64,000 nt of DNA from Bufo bufo (lineage: Eukaryota; Chordata; Amphibia; Anura; Bufonidae): the NCBI RefSeq assembly GCF_905171765.1, contig NC_053389.1, positions 404,040,645-404,104,644 of the forward strand, in the 5' to 3' direction. The position numbers were made by a program, and so were the translations under genes. Below are positions 11,929 through 23,321 of this stretch, piece after piece. Positions within the stretch are counted from its first letter, which is position 1. Each line of letters starts with the position of its first letter. The notes below the pieces were generated by a model. That model was given only the letters and a program-made list of their open reading frames with translations. It was not told where the DNA came from and did no database searches.

Positions 11929-12394
11929 TTAACCACTTAAGGACCACAGGTTTATACCCCCCTAAAGACCAGGCCCTTTTTTACAAATCGGCACTCCACA
12001 AATTTAGCGGTTTATTGCTCGGTCATGCAACTTACCACCCAAATGAATTTTACCTCCTTTTCTTCTCACTAATAGAGCTTTCATTTGGTGGTATTTCATT
12101 GCTGCTGACATTTTTACTTTTTTTGTTATTAATTGAAATTTAACGATTTTTTTGCAAAAAAATGACATTTTTCACTTTCAGTTGTAAAATTTTGCAAAAA
12201 AAACGACATCCATATATAAATTTTGCTCTAAATTTATTGTTCTACATGTCTTTGATAAAAAAAAAATGTTTGGGTGAAAAAAAATGGTTTGGGTAAAAGT
12301 TATAGCGTTTACAAACTATGGTACAAAAATGTGAATTTCCGCTTTTTGAAGCAGCTCTGACTTTCTGAGCACCTGTCATGTTTCCTGAGGTTCT

Positions 12395-14990
12395 ACAATG
12401 GCCAGACAGTACAAACACCCCACAAATGACCCCATTTCGGAAAGTAGACACCCTAAGGTATTCACTGATGGGAATAGTGAGTTCATAGAACTTTTTATTT
12501 TTTGTCACAAGTTAGCGGAAAATGATGATTTTTTATTTTTTTTTTTCCTTACAAAGTCTCATATTCCACTAACTTGTGACAAAAAATAAAAACTTCCATG
12601 AACTCACTATGCCCATCAGCGAATACCTTGGGGTGTCTTCTTTCCAAAATGGGGTCACTTGTGGGGTAGTTATACTGCCCTGGCATTCTAGGGGCCCAAA
12701 TGTGTGGTAAGGAGTTTGAAATCAAATTCTGTAAAAAATGACCAGTGAAATCCGAAAGGTGCTCTTTGGAATATGGGCCCCTTTGCCCACCTAGGCTGCA
12801 AAAAAGTGTCACACATCTGGTATCTCCGTATTCAGGGGAAGTTGGGGAATGTGTTTTGGGGTGTCATTTTACATATACCCATGCTGGGTGAGAGAAATAT
12901 CTTGGCAAAAGACAACTTTTCCCATTTTATTATACAAAGTTGGCATTTGACCAAGATATTTATCTCACCCAGCATGGGTATATGTAAAATGACACCCCAA
13001 AACACATTCCCCAACTTCTCCTGAATACGGAGATACCAGATGTGTGACACTTTTTTGCAGCCTAGGTGGGCAAAGGGGCCCACATTCCAAAGAGCACCTT
13101 TCGGATTTCACTGGTCATTTTTTACAGAATTTGATTTCAAACTCATTACCACACATTTGGGCCCCTAGAATGCCAGGGCAGTATAACTACCCCACAAGTG
13201 ACCCCATTTTGGAAAGAAGACACCCCAAGGTATTCCATGAGGGGCATGGCGAGTTCCTAGAATTTTTTATTTTTTGTCACAAGTTAGTGGAAAATGAGGA
13301 TTTTTTTATTTATTTTTTTCTTACAAAGTCTCATATTCCACTAACTTGTGACAAAAAATAAAAACTTCCATGAACTCACTATGCCCATCAGCGAATACCT
13401 TGGGGTGTCTTCTTTCCAAAATGGGGTCACTTGTGGGGTAGTTATACTGCCCTGGCATTCTAGGGGCCCAAATGTGTGGTAAGGAGTTTGAAATCAAATT
13501 CTGTAAAAAATGACCAGTGAAATCCGAAAGGTGCTCTTTGGAATATGGGCCCCTTTGCCCACCTAGGTTGCAAAAAAGTGCCACACATCTGGTATCTCCG
13601 TATTCAAGAGAAGTTGGGGAATGTGTTTTGGGGTGTCATTTTACATATACCCATGCTGGGTGAGAGAAATATCTTGGCCAAATGCCAACTTTGTATAAAA
13701 AAATGGGAAAAGTTGTCTTTTGCCAAGATATTTCTCTCACCCAGCATGGGTATATGTAAAATGACACCCCAAAACACATTCCCCAACTTCTCCCGAGTAA
13801 GGAGATACCACATGTGTGACACTTTTTTGCAGCCTAGGTGGGCAAAGCGTCCCACATTCCAAAGAGCACCTTTCGGATTTCACAGGGCATTTTTTTACAC
13901 ATTTTGATTTCAAACTTGTTACCACACATTTGGGCCCCTAGAATGCCAGGGCAGTATAACTACCCCACAAGTGACCCCATTTTGGAAAGAAGACACCCCA
14001 AGGTATTTCGTGATGGGCATAGTGAGTTCATGGAAGTTTTTATTTTTTGTCACAAGTTAGTGGAATATGAGACTTTGTAAGAAAAGAAAAAAAAAGAAAA
14101 AATCATCATTTTCCACTAACTTGTGACAAAAAAAAAAAAATTCTAGGAACTCGCCATGCCCCTCACGGAATACCTTGGGGTGTCTTCTTTCCAAAATGGG
14201 GTCACTTGTGGGGTAGTTATACTGCCCTGGCATTCTAGGGGCCCAAATGTGTGGTAAGGAGTTTGAAATCAAATTCTGTAAAAAATGACCTGTGAAATCC
14301 GAAAGGTGCTCTTTGGAATGTGGGCCCCTTTGCCCACCTAGGCTGCAAAAAAGTGTCACACATGTGGTATCTCCGTATTCAGGAGAAGTTGGGGAATGTG
14401 TTTTGCAGTGTCATTTTACATATACCCATGCTGGGTGAGAGAAATATCTTGGCAAATGACAACTTTTCCCATTTTTTTATACAAAGTTGTCTTTTGCCAA
14501 GATATTTCTCTCACCCAGCATGGGTATATGTAAAATGACACCCCAAAACACATTCCCCAACTTCTCCTGAGAACGGAAATACCACATGTGTGACACTTTT
14601 TTGCAGCCTAAATGCGCAAAGGGGCCCACATTCCTTTTAGGAGGGCATTTTTAGACATTTGGATCCCAGACTTCTTCTCACGCTTTACGGCCCCTAAAAT
14701 GCCAGGGCAGTATAAATACCCCACATGTGACCCCATTTTGGAAAGAAGACACCCCAAGGTAATCAATGAGGGGCATGGCGAGTTCAAAGAATTTTTTTTT
14801 TTTTGGCACAAGTTAGCGGAAATTGATTTTTTTCGTTTTTTCTCACAAGTCTCTCTTTCCGCTAACTTGGGACAAAAATTTCAATCTTTCCTGGACTCAA
14901 TATGCCCCTCAGCGAATACCTTGGGGTGTCTTCTTTCCAAAATGGGGTCATTTGTGGGGTGTTTGTACTGCCCTGGCATTTGAGGGTCTC
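12395..14990. repeat. Alternating inverted-repeat (palindrome) array
   Basis: One segment of about 390 bp is repeated in strictly alternating orientation. Landmarks are GTGACCCCATTTTGGAAAG, TGCCAGGGCAGTATAACTAC and TACCCATGCTGGGTGAGAG. Symmetry axes fall near 12540, 12930, 13305, 13695, 14090, 14475 and 14845. At one class of axis arms meet around TTTTTGTCACAAGTTAG and its complement; at the other around GATATTTCTCTCACCCAGC. Neighbouring copies are nearly identical except at the loops and in the last, more diverged unit (14600-14990). The many open frames of 60-120 codons on both strands here are the same few segments read repeatedly and show no protein family; I do not consider them genes. 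Confidence 0.9.
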
Positions 14991-14999
14991 CGCAATCAT

Positions 15000-15850
15000 T
15001 ACATGTATGCCCAGCATTAGGAGTTTCTGCTATTCTCCTTATATTGAGCATACGGGTAATGAGATTTTTTTTTTCCGTTCAGCCTCTGGGCTGAAAGAAA
15101 AAATGAACGGCACAGATTTCTTCATTCGCATCGATCAATGTGGATGAAAAAATCTCTGCCAAAAAAAGAAAAAGGAGGGGAAAGGCGTCTGCCAGGACAT
15201 AGGAGCTCCGCCCAACATCCATACCCACTTAGCTCGTATGCCCTGGCAAACCAGATTTATCCATTCACATCAATCGATGTGGATAAATAAATCATTGCCG
15301 GGATTTTTTTATTTTTTTTATATATACAAAGTGTTTGCCAAAGTATATGAACACCGCCACCTCCTCAGCTCATATGCCTCGGCAAACGTATCTTTTACTG
15401 CAGAGGAGAAATCTCGTCTTGCAGCGCCGCATACACCGACTTGTGTGTAATCTGACAGCAGCGCAATGCTTCTGTCAGAATGCACATCAGTGCTGCAGCT
15501 AGTCGATCGCTTGGTCCACCTAGAAGGTAAAAAAACAAAAAAAAAAAAAAAACAGGCCGCAACGCAATAAATTTATTAACATTAACTTTAGAGAACATTA
15601 ACTTTTATAAACTTTTGAAACAGAACAATAACTTTTTTGCTTACCGGTGATTTTTTTTTGTTTTTTTGTTTTTTTACCTTTATAGGACAAACCTCTCCTT
15701 CCCCATGGGACAATGTGCAAAGCGCAAATCGCCCAGAGATGTGGCGAAGTACATTATGCACTTTGTCCCAGGTGAAAGGAGAGGTTTGTAGCAGCTCTGT
15801 GTGAAAGGGCCCTAATAGCCCTGTGTGCCTGTCCTGTGTCACGCGATCCC
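15000..15850. other. piggyBac 3' non-coding region with hairpins
   Basis: Between the palindromic array and the transposase stop codon the DNA carries several stem-loops, for example around ATCCATTCACATC paired with GATGTGGAT (15256-15290). It also has A/T homopolymer runs. No coding region is supported. Confidence 0.5.
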
Positions 15851-15854
15851 TACA

Positions 15855-17807
15855 CTAATAGTGTACCTGAGTGTGGAACTTGCGGAAACACTCCCCTATG
15901 CATAGGGCAGGCTGGTCAGGACAGTCAGGACAAAAAACGGTGGTGTCACGCCTTATTCCAGCCCTGCTGCAGACACGACATCTTTTTCTTGGGGAACGTT
16001 GAGTTGGGGTACCAGGATAGACAGACGGGAAGTGTATGCCATGTAGCCGGCTCACTACATCAGGGCCTTGGGGCACGGACCCTCCTGGATACAGGAGTTC
16101 CGAAATGATCTCTTCCTGGAATTTTAGGAAGGATCCTGTTCTCCCAGCCTTACTGTAGAGAACAAAACTATTATACATCGCCAATTGAATTAAATATACA
16201 GACACCTTTTTATACCAGCGTCTGGTGCGTCGGGAAACTAAATAGGGAGCCAACATCTGGTCATTGAAGTCCACCCCTCCCATGTGAAGGTTATAGTCAT
16301 GGACAGAGAGGGGTTTCACAATGACTCCAGTTGCCCGTTCAATTTGGACAGTCGTGTCTGCGTGAATAGTGGACAGAAGGTAAACGTCCCTCTTGTCCCT
16401 CCACTTCACCGCGAGCAGTTCTTGGTCACACAAGGCAGCCCTCTCCCCCCGTGCAAGTCGGGTACTAACGAGCCGTTGGGGGAAGCCCCGGCGACTAGGT
16501 CGCGCTGTGCCACAGCATTGAATTCCGACTAGATGTAAGTGCCGAAAGAGGGCCACGCTTGAGTAAAAATTGTCCACGTATAAGTGGTACCACTTGTGGA
16601 GTAAGGGTGACACCAAGTCCCAGACAATCTTGCCACTGCTCCCCAGGTAGTCAGGACATCCGACCGGCTCCAGTTTTGAGTCTTTTCCCTCATAGACCCT
16701 AAAACGATATGTATAGCCTGTGGCCCTTTCACAGAGCTTATACAGTTTGACCCCATAATGGGCGCGCTTGCTGGGGATGTACTGTTTTATGCCAAGGCGC
16801 CCGGTAAAATGTACTAGGGACTCGTCTATGCAGATGTTTTGATTAGGGGTATACGCATCTGCAAATCTGGATGACAAATGGTCTATGAGGGGCCAAATTT
16901 TATGGAGCCGGTCATAAGCAGGGTGGCCTCTTGGATGACAGGTGCTATTGTCCGTAAAATGCATAAAGCGCATGATGGCCTCAAAACGTGCCCTAGACAT
17001 TGCAGCAGAGAACATGGGCATGTAATGTATTGGGTCTTTAGACCAATATGACCGCAATACATTTTTTTTTGTTAGACCCATGCTGAGGAGAAGGCCCAAA
17101 ATTTTTTTTAACTCGGAAACTTGGACTGGTTTCCACCGGAAAGGCTGGGCATAGAAGCTTTCCGGATTGGCGGTAATAAACTGTGTGGCGTAGCGGTTGG
17201 TTTCTGCCACAACTAGGTAATAGAGATCCGCGGTGAAGAACAGCTCAAAAAACTGAAGGGCCGATCCTAAATGAGCTGTCTCCACGTGAACTCCAGACTG
17301 GGCGGTGAAAGTGGGCAATACGGGTGCGACGGAAGCAGGGGAGTGCCAATTGGGATTTGCCAGCACCTCTGGGAGACTAAGGGTTCTACGGGCCTGTGAA
17401 CGCGGTGGCTGCGACAGGGGAGTTACTGCACGTGCCACTGTACCAGCTGGAACTGCCCTTCTGGTGCTCGCCACTTCACCAGGGAATACGGCAGTGCTGG
17501 TAGAAGGTCCAGGATGTGCTGCGCTGCTGGTGTATGCTGCACCATAAACAAGATCAGCGCTAGCACCACTCTGCTGCAAATGAGGGTCATCATGCAGGGT
17601 AGGCAGAACCCTGACATGGGATCGGGTACGTCTGGCCGTAGCAGGGACCTCTACCTCGTCATCCTCACTAGCGGTTAGAGTGCCACTGCTGTCTACAGGT
17701 TCATATTCTGAACCACTGGATTCAGCGGGTGAGTCGTCCCCATCGCTTTCATCCATCAGGGCCAGAATCCTGTAGGCCTCTTCAGCGGAATACCCCTTGT
17801 TTGACAT
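15855..17807 (-). CDS. piggyBac transposase, intact
   Basis: This 650-codon uninterrupted frame encodes a cut-and-paste transposase that excises and inserts at TTAA. I start it at MSNKGYSAEEA because piggyBac proteins of frogs commonly begin with a similar short acidic leader; an in-frame ATG 57 bp upstream (17864) would add 19 residues. Residues 20-60 are acidic (ESDGDDSPAESSGSEYEP). The DDE_Tnp_1_7 core occupies about 180-560. The three catalytic aspartates are visible in CIDESL (D328), YVDNFYSS (D412) and GGVDFNDQM (D513); the 101-residue spacing between the last two matches piggyBac. The C-terminus is a cysteine-rich zinc domain (CRVC, FCPDC, CIGEC, then FHTQVH). No stop or frameshift was found. 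Uribo-type frog elements are the likely relatives, from remembered motifs. Confidence 0.92.
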   Translation of the reverse strand: MSNKGYSAEEAYRILALMDESDGDDSPAESSGSEYEPVDSSGTLTASEDDEVEVPATARRTRSHVRVLPTLHDDPHLQQSGASADLVYGAAYTSSAAHPGPSTSTAVFPGEVASTRRAVPAGTVARAVTPLSQPPRSQARRTLSLPEVLANPNWHSPASVAPVLPTFTAQSGVHVETAHLGSALQFFELFFTADLYYLVVAETNRYATQFITANPESFYAQPFRWKPVQVSELKKILGLLLSMGLTKKNVLRSYWSKDPIHYMPMFSAAMSRARFEAIMRFMHFTDNSTCHPRGHPAYDRLHKIWPLIDHLSSRFADAYTPNQNICIDESLVHFTGRLGIKQYIPSKRAHYGVKLYKLCERATGYTYRFRVYEGKDSKLEPVGCPDYLGSSGKIVWDLVSPLLHKWYHLYVDNFYSSVALFRHLHLVGIQCCGTARPSRRGFPQRLVSTRLARGERAALCDQELLAVKWRDKRDVYLLSTIHADTTVQIERATGVIVKPLSVHDYNLHMGGVDFNDQMLAPYLVSRRTRRWYKKVSVYLIQLAMYNSFVLYSKAGRTGSFLKFQEEIISELLYPGGSVPQGPDVVSRLHGIHFPSVYPGTPTQRSPRKRCRVCSRAGIRRDTTVFCPDCPDQPALCIGECFRKFHTQVHY

Positions 17808-18423
17808 TTTGGGTTCACTAAATTTAGGGGGTATTCCTCTGAGACTACCCAGGAAAAAGAGCAAACCTACCTAGCAAAAAGGAGTGCTTGCGAAGTAAAG
17901 CTGCGACCGCTAATAAAGATCCAAAAAGCTCAAAAGTGATCTTTATAGCGGCGCAGCGATTTTACGGTGTTTTTGCAGTGATCAGAAAAAAAAAATTCTG
18001 TCACTGCGGTGGGGCGGACTGAACGCAAGTGTGGGCACAAGATCAGGCCTGATCGGGCGAACACTGCGTTTTTTGTAGAACCTAAGGTGACCCTAATGTA
18101 CTGATATAGATCTGATTGCGATCAGTATTGATCACTTACAGATACTATATAGTACTAGTGCTGATTAGCGACAGCGATGACGCTAATCAGCGACTAATCG
18201 GTGACTGCGGTGCGGTGGGCGCTAAACTACCTAACAAGTGGCTAACTAACTGGCGGTGATAAGGGACCCTTACAGGGGGGGTGATCAGTGACAGGGGGTG
18301 GACAAGGGGGTGATCAGGGTGATCAGGGAGTCTAATATGGGCGATCAGGTGCTAAATAAGGGGTTAAATAAATGACAGGGTAATGTCTAATGTGTAGTGT
18401 GGTGATTTGGTGCTACTTATTGA
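17808..18423 (-). promoter_or_regulatory. piggyBac 5' non-coding region, probable promoter
   Basis: Only this region and the hairpin ladder lie between the transposase start and the element end at 18747, so the promoter should be here. It contains short repeats of GTGATCAG and GGCGGTGA-like motifs. I cannot point to a convincing TATA box. Confidence 0.3.
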
Positions 18424-18727
18424 GCTGCCTGTGTTCTCTGGTGGTCGATCCAAGCGAAAGGGACCACCAGAGGACCAGGCAGCACTTATATCAGACGCTA
18501 TTTTCAAAATAGCGTCTGATATAAGCATTTCATTTGTCTATTCAAAAATCTACAGCCTGCCAGCCAATGATCGCGGCCGTCAGGCTGCAGAAGAACTTGT
18601 GCACTATGCGTTCCTGTGAACGCGCGCTCCTGTGTGCGCGCGTTCACAGGAAATCTCGGCTCACGCGAGATGACGCCAATCGGCGTTATCGTAGCCTGGG
18701 GGAGCCGCAGAGATGACGCCTTTCGGC
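18424..18727. repeat. Subterminal hairpin ladder of the piggyBac element
   Basis: Four inverted repeats follow each other. 18424-18484 pairs GCTGCCTG...GGTGGTC with GACCACC...CAGGCAGC. 18485-18525 is perfect, with 20-bp arms around one central base. 18613-18650 is perfect, with 15-bp arms. At 18667-18727 GATGACGCC and GGCGTTA motifs form two small stems. The arrangement parallels the ladder at 10420-10787 in the neighbouring TTAA element, although the sequences differ. Confidence 0.8.
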
Positions 18728-19045
18728 GTTACAGTAGCGGTAAGTGGTTAAAGAGCCTGTCGGTTAGCATGATCAACTCTATAAATTCAGGCATTTGTAG
18801 GTTTGATGATGCTGATTAACTATATACAGTTGCAAGAAAAAGTATGTGAACCCTTTGGAATGATATGGATTTCTGCACAAATTGGTAATAAAATGTGAAC
18901 TGATCTTCATCTAAGTCACAACAATAGACAATCACAGTCTGCTTAAACTAATAACACACAAAGAATGAAATGTTACCATGTTTTTATTGAACACACCATG
19001 TAAACATTCACACTGCAGGTGGAAAAAGTATGTGAACCCTTGGAT

Positions 19046-19600
19046 TTAATAACTGGTTGAACCTCCTTTGGCAGCAGTAACTTCAACCAAACGTTTCCTG
19101 TAGTTGCAGATCAGACGTGCACAACGGTCAGGGGTAATTCTTGACCATTCCTCTTTACCGAACTGTTTCAGTTCAGCAATATTCTTAGGATGTCTGGTGT
19201 GAATCACTTTCTTGAGGTCATGCCACAGCATCTCAATCGGGTTGAGGTCAGGACTCTGACTGGGCCACTCCAGAAGGCGTATCTTCTTCTGTTTAAGCCA
19301 TTCTGTTGATTTACTTCTATGCTTTGGGTCTTTGTCCTGTTGCAACACCCATCTTCTGTTGAGACTCAGCTGGTGGACAGATGGCCTTAAGTTCTCCTGC
19401 AAAATGTCTTGATAAACTTGGGAATTCATTTTTCCTTCGATTATTGCAATCCGTTCAGGCCCTGACGCAGCAAAGCAGCCCCAAACAATGATGGCCCCAC
19501 CACCATACTTCACAGTTGGGATGAGGTTTTGATGTTGGTGCGCTGTGCCTCTTTTTCTCCACACATAGTGTTGTGTGTGTCTTCCAAACAACTCAACTTT
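19046..19600 (-). pseudogene. Tc1 transposase, C-terminal half
   Basis: The minus strand reads VELFGRHTQHYVWRK, then GGGAIIVWGCFAASG, the second catalytic Asp in VLQQDKDPKH and the Glu in [13 protein letters not shown], ending VEVTAAKGGS near 19050. This is the catalytic C-terminal half of a Tc1 DD34E transposase. The open frame continues upstream to 19642, but those first codons (a Glu/Lys run) come from the poly(A) tail of L1-A and are not part of the transposase. The missing N-terminal half is at 25620-26104. Confidence 0.9.
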
Positions 19601-20044
19601 TTTTTTTTCTTTTTTTTTTTCTTCTTCCCTAATCTGTAACAAAAGGATACTAGAAATGGCTTATACACATATAAAAAACATATTAATATAGTTTCAACAT
19701 CGTTACAGACAATACCATTAAATCCATCTCTGTGAACTCAAACCTAATATCTTTAAACCCATCCATTCCCCCCCTTCCCTACCTTTAGTTGCTGTCGCTA
19801 GCAACCCGAACCCCACCCCCCCTGTACCCGTCCCGATGGTCCGCCCGTCCAACCAACATAATCAATTCATCTCGCCTCTATAGAACAGAAAAGAGTCACA
19901 TACCCAACATTCTCCGCCTCTCAACCTCCTCATAGATCTTTATTTGAGACATAATCAGTCTCCACTCCTCAAATACCGGAGAAATGGGGGATCCCCATCT
20001 CTTAACTATCAGAGCCTTAGCGATCAGGCAGCCCTTCAGCCAAC

Positions 20045-23000
20045 TCAATTGATGTGTAGAGGAGTTTCTGGTATAAAAACACCCCAAATTACTGAAGTCA
20101 TATGCGGTACACAAGATTGGGGAAAATCTCCCTCCAATGCTATAAATACCTGCTCCCAAAAGCGCTTTATCACACAACATTCCCATAGCAGATGGGTATA
20201 TCCAACATTAGTACTACCGCACTTTTGACAGAAAAATTCACGACCTCTGTTGTTACTAAACTTAGCCTTCATTTGCGGTGTATAGTATAACCTGTGTAAG
20301 ATCTTAAACTGAATCAATCTATAGCTAGATGCAGATACTACCCTTTTGATGTTTTTAAAGATCTGTGGCCAGGGAAGGGGGGAGGTTTTCAGTTCCTGCT
20401 CCCGTTTATGTATACTTTTAAAAGGGAACACAGTGGACAGTGATTCTCGCATTTTCGAATAAATCCGTGCCATTTTAAACTTTTTCCCTACGTGAAGAAA
20501 GCAAAAATCAAAAAAAGAATGTTGTTGAGTAATCATGTATATTTTATTAAGTGTGGCTTCATGTGCATGTTTTAAACGTGCATACATAAAACGGTTTAAA
20601 AAAGTGTTTGTGAAATTAAAGTCCCCTAAAACTTTGAAGCGATCTGCAACAAACAAATGTGCTACTCTAGAAATACCCCTACAACTCCAATAAGTGTGAT
20701 CAGTTAATTTCAAAAATTCAAATAAATTCTGATTATCCCACAACGGGATAAAATGAAAAGCATGTGACACCTGCAAAATCGTTTTCAGTGAATCCCAGAC
20801 CCTCTGTAGAGTTCTAGGGATTGAACATCTAGTGTCCAAAGCACCAAATTGTGCAGTTTCTAAATACATAAAAACATTCTCAATTGACCTACCTGTTACC
20901 CTAGTTAAATACTGCCCTAGTGCATTCTCTCCAGAATAACAGCATCTTTGTACCTGCGCAGACAAAAAATACCCTTGAAAAAAAGGGAGTGACAGTCCCC
21001 CTTCTGACTCAGCCAGCCATAGATACCTCTGCTTTATTCGAACCCTCTTCCTCCCCCAAATTAGATCATTTATTAAAGCTTCCAATCTATAAAAAAAGCA
21101 TCCTCTATCCAAATGGGGGAGGCGCAGATTGGATATAACACCAGAGGTAGTATGATCATTTTTACTAGTGCCAGTCGATCAGATTGCGATATTAATAATT
21201 TTTGCCAGGCTCTAATTTTCCCCTTTACTTTGTCCATTACCGGGGAATCGGAAATGTGGCATGGTCCGCCACAGGAAGGACCACTCCACCCTGTCGAACG
21301 CCTTAGCAGCGTCCAAAGACAGGATGGAGTGGTCCGGGCCCCCCTTCCCACCGACAGATTCAAATACACCCCATATAGATTCGCCTGAATCTGTCTCCCA
21401 GGTATAAATCCTGTTTGATTAGAGTGAACCAGGGCTGCAACTACCCGTTTAAGACGATTTGTTAAGGATTTTACAAAGATCTTATAGTCTGTATTAAAGA
21501 GTGATATGGGCCTGTAAGACCAAACCTCACTACCATCCTTATCTTTTTTTAAGATCAAAGTGATAATTGCCTCCCTAAAGGATGGGGGGAGAGAGCCATA
21601 GCTACTTGATTCATTCAAAACCTGCAACAGAATAGGGAGGAGTACTTTAGCATGGTATCTATAAAGTTCAAATGGCAAGCCATCCACCCCAGGTGAAGAA
21701 TTATTTTTAACAGAACGAAGGGCATCCTCCAATTCTGCCTGTTGTATAGGTTGATCAAGCATTCCAGTTTCCTGAGGCGAGAGAAAGGGCATCTCTAATT
21801 GGTCCAGATAGTCATCGATTTCTGAAAGACTACATATCATTTCAGATCTATATATAGTGGAATAGTACTTGACAAATTCCTGTCTGATCTGGATCGTTAA
21901 CTATCTGGCCCCGAGTATTCCTAATATGCCTAATTTTTGTCCCACCCCTTTGATTGGCGACCAATGCAGCTAACAGTTTCCCTGTTTTCTCCTCCTCTCT
22001 AAAGCGTCTCTGTCCTTATTTACCATGAGAGTCCTATACTGTAAATTAGCGGCTTTCAATTGTATGCGGATAGAATCCGTACCATATTTCACCAGCTCGC
22101 CCTACAACCTCCTAACTGTGTCCTTCATTGCGTTTTCCTGCTTATGGAACTCCACTCGTTGTCTTTTTATTTTACCGCAATAAAGGCCCCTAATGTAGGC
22201 CTTCAAAGCGTCCCATACAAAATGGATACGGGTTGATGGGTTACGATGCCAAAATTCAACAATCTCTTCATTGATAAGATCCCACTCTCCGATAACCTCC
22301 AACCAATATGGGTTCAGTCTAAAGGCTCTATTAGGACCCGCATTTGACCCCACTCCCCTGAGCAGAAGCAGAACCGGAGAATGGTCAGAGATTCCATGCA
22401 ATTCCTATTTCATCTTCACAACTTGATCAGACATAGCCCCATTTGCGAATGCTAAGTCAATTCTTGACATCGACCTATACGTCCGGCCGAAGCATGAATA
22501 TGCTCTTTTTTCACCATACAAGGAGCGCCAAACGTCGACCCATGCCAACTCCTGAGTAAGAATGCCCAAAGGGGATCGAGTCTGCCTCTGCTCAGCGGAG
22601 AGAGATACCCTATCCAATTCCGGATCCAAGACCGCATTAAAGTCACCTACCAACAACAGCGGACAGGGGGGTTTGCAACAAGTGAACGTAGAGAGCAAAG
22701 ATAGAACAGTGGATGCAAACGGGGGGGGGAGGCACATACACAAAAGCTAGAATAGTCTCCTGCCCACTCCACTGACTGTGGAGGAAGACAAATCGACCCG
22801 CCCCATCAACTCTAATATCCAATGGATGAAAGTCAACCCTATGATGGATATACACACTCACACCTCTCAAATATGATGAGAGGCATGAGTGGTATTCCAG
22901 TTTTGCCCATCGCATCTTTAATTGGGGGAGCTTCTCAACCGTTGCATGCGTCTCCAATAAGACCACTATTGCCGGAAGATGTCGAGCAATAACATCAGCC

Positions 23001-23065
23001 ACCACTGTCCTTTTATTTCTATCCCCGATCCCTTGTACATTCCAACACAAAACCCTATGCGTCAT
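20045..23065 (-). pseudogene. L1-A ORF2 (endonuclease and reverse transcriptase), broken
   Basis: It begins at MTHRVLCWNVQGIGD (23065), an AP-like endonuclease start. ETHA and then LLVGDFNAVLD and GISDHSPV follow in turn. A run of G's near 22720-22730 shifts the frame, and a TAG stands just before the SDH motif (about 22402). RT begins within 21840-21240 (NNSSPGVDGLPFELY, then WSYRPISLFNTDYKI). An internal deletion near 21240 joins the KAFDRVEW region directly to the thumb (KGKIRAWQKLL), removing the FADD catalytic box. The C-terminal domain (21112-20045) is open over 355 codons and carries the CQKCG...HLLWEC knuckle. No active protein is possible. Confidence 0.9.
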
Positions 23066-23321
23066 TATAAACTATCACAAGACGAACCCACCCACAGACC
23101 GGCATGAGGGGGCAGAGAGGTCCACTAGGCCCAGCGACAGCAGCTAACCCCCCCCACCCCATCCCTTTCCCAAAGACCTACCCCCACCCATAACCACTGC
23201 CCGAACCCGCCATTTGGCTCACAGAGGATATTATCCCCATCAACCTCTTCCATTTCACCAACCCCACTCCCACTCAACCCCCACTCCTCACTCCAGCCCA
23301 CCGTGTAAATACAGACCCCAT

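Larger units (their letters stand above)
11933..18747 (-). mobile_element. piggyBac transposon, apparently complete (6.8 kb)
   Basis: TTAA flanks both ends (11929-11932 and 18748-18751). The termini are CCACTTAAGGACC at the left and, reverse-complemented, CCACTTACCGC at the right, sharing CCACTTA. A full-length transposase gene lies on the minus strand (17807 to 15855). Between gene and left end are AT-rich DNA, hairpins and an array of alternating inverted repeats (12395-14990). The right subterminal part carries a hairpin ladder (18424-18650). Both ends, the TTAA duplication and the gene are present, so this copy could be autonomous. Its length is unusual: autonomous piggyBac elements are generally 2.5-4 kb, and the array accounts for most of the excess. 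Confidence 0.85.

Noticed and set aside
12398..14983. Many open frames of 60-120 codons on both strands
   Set aside because: They are the same few segments of the alternating palindrome array read repeatedly in both directions. They match no protein family.
19601..19642. Lys/Glu-rich N-terminus of the Tc1 ORF at 19046-19642
   Set aside because: These codons come from the poly(A) tail of the inserted L1, not from the transposase.
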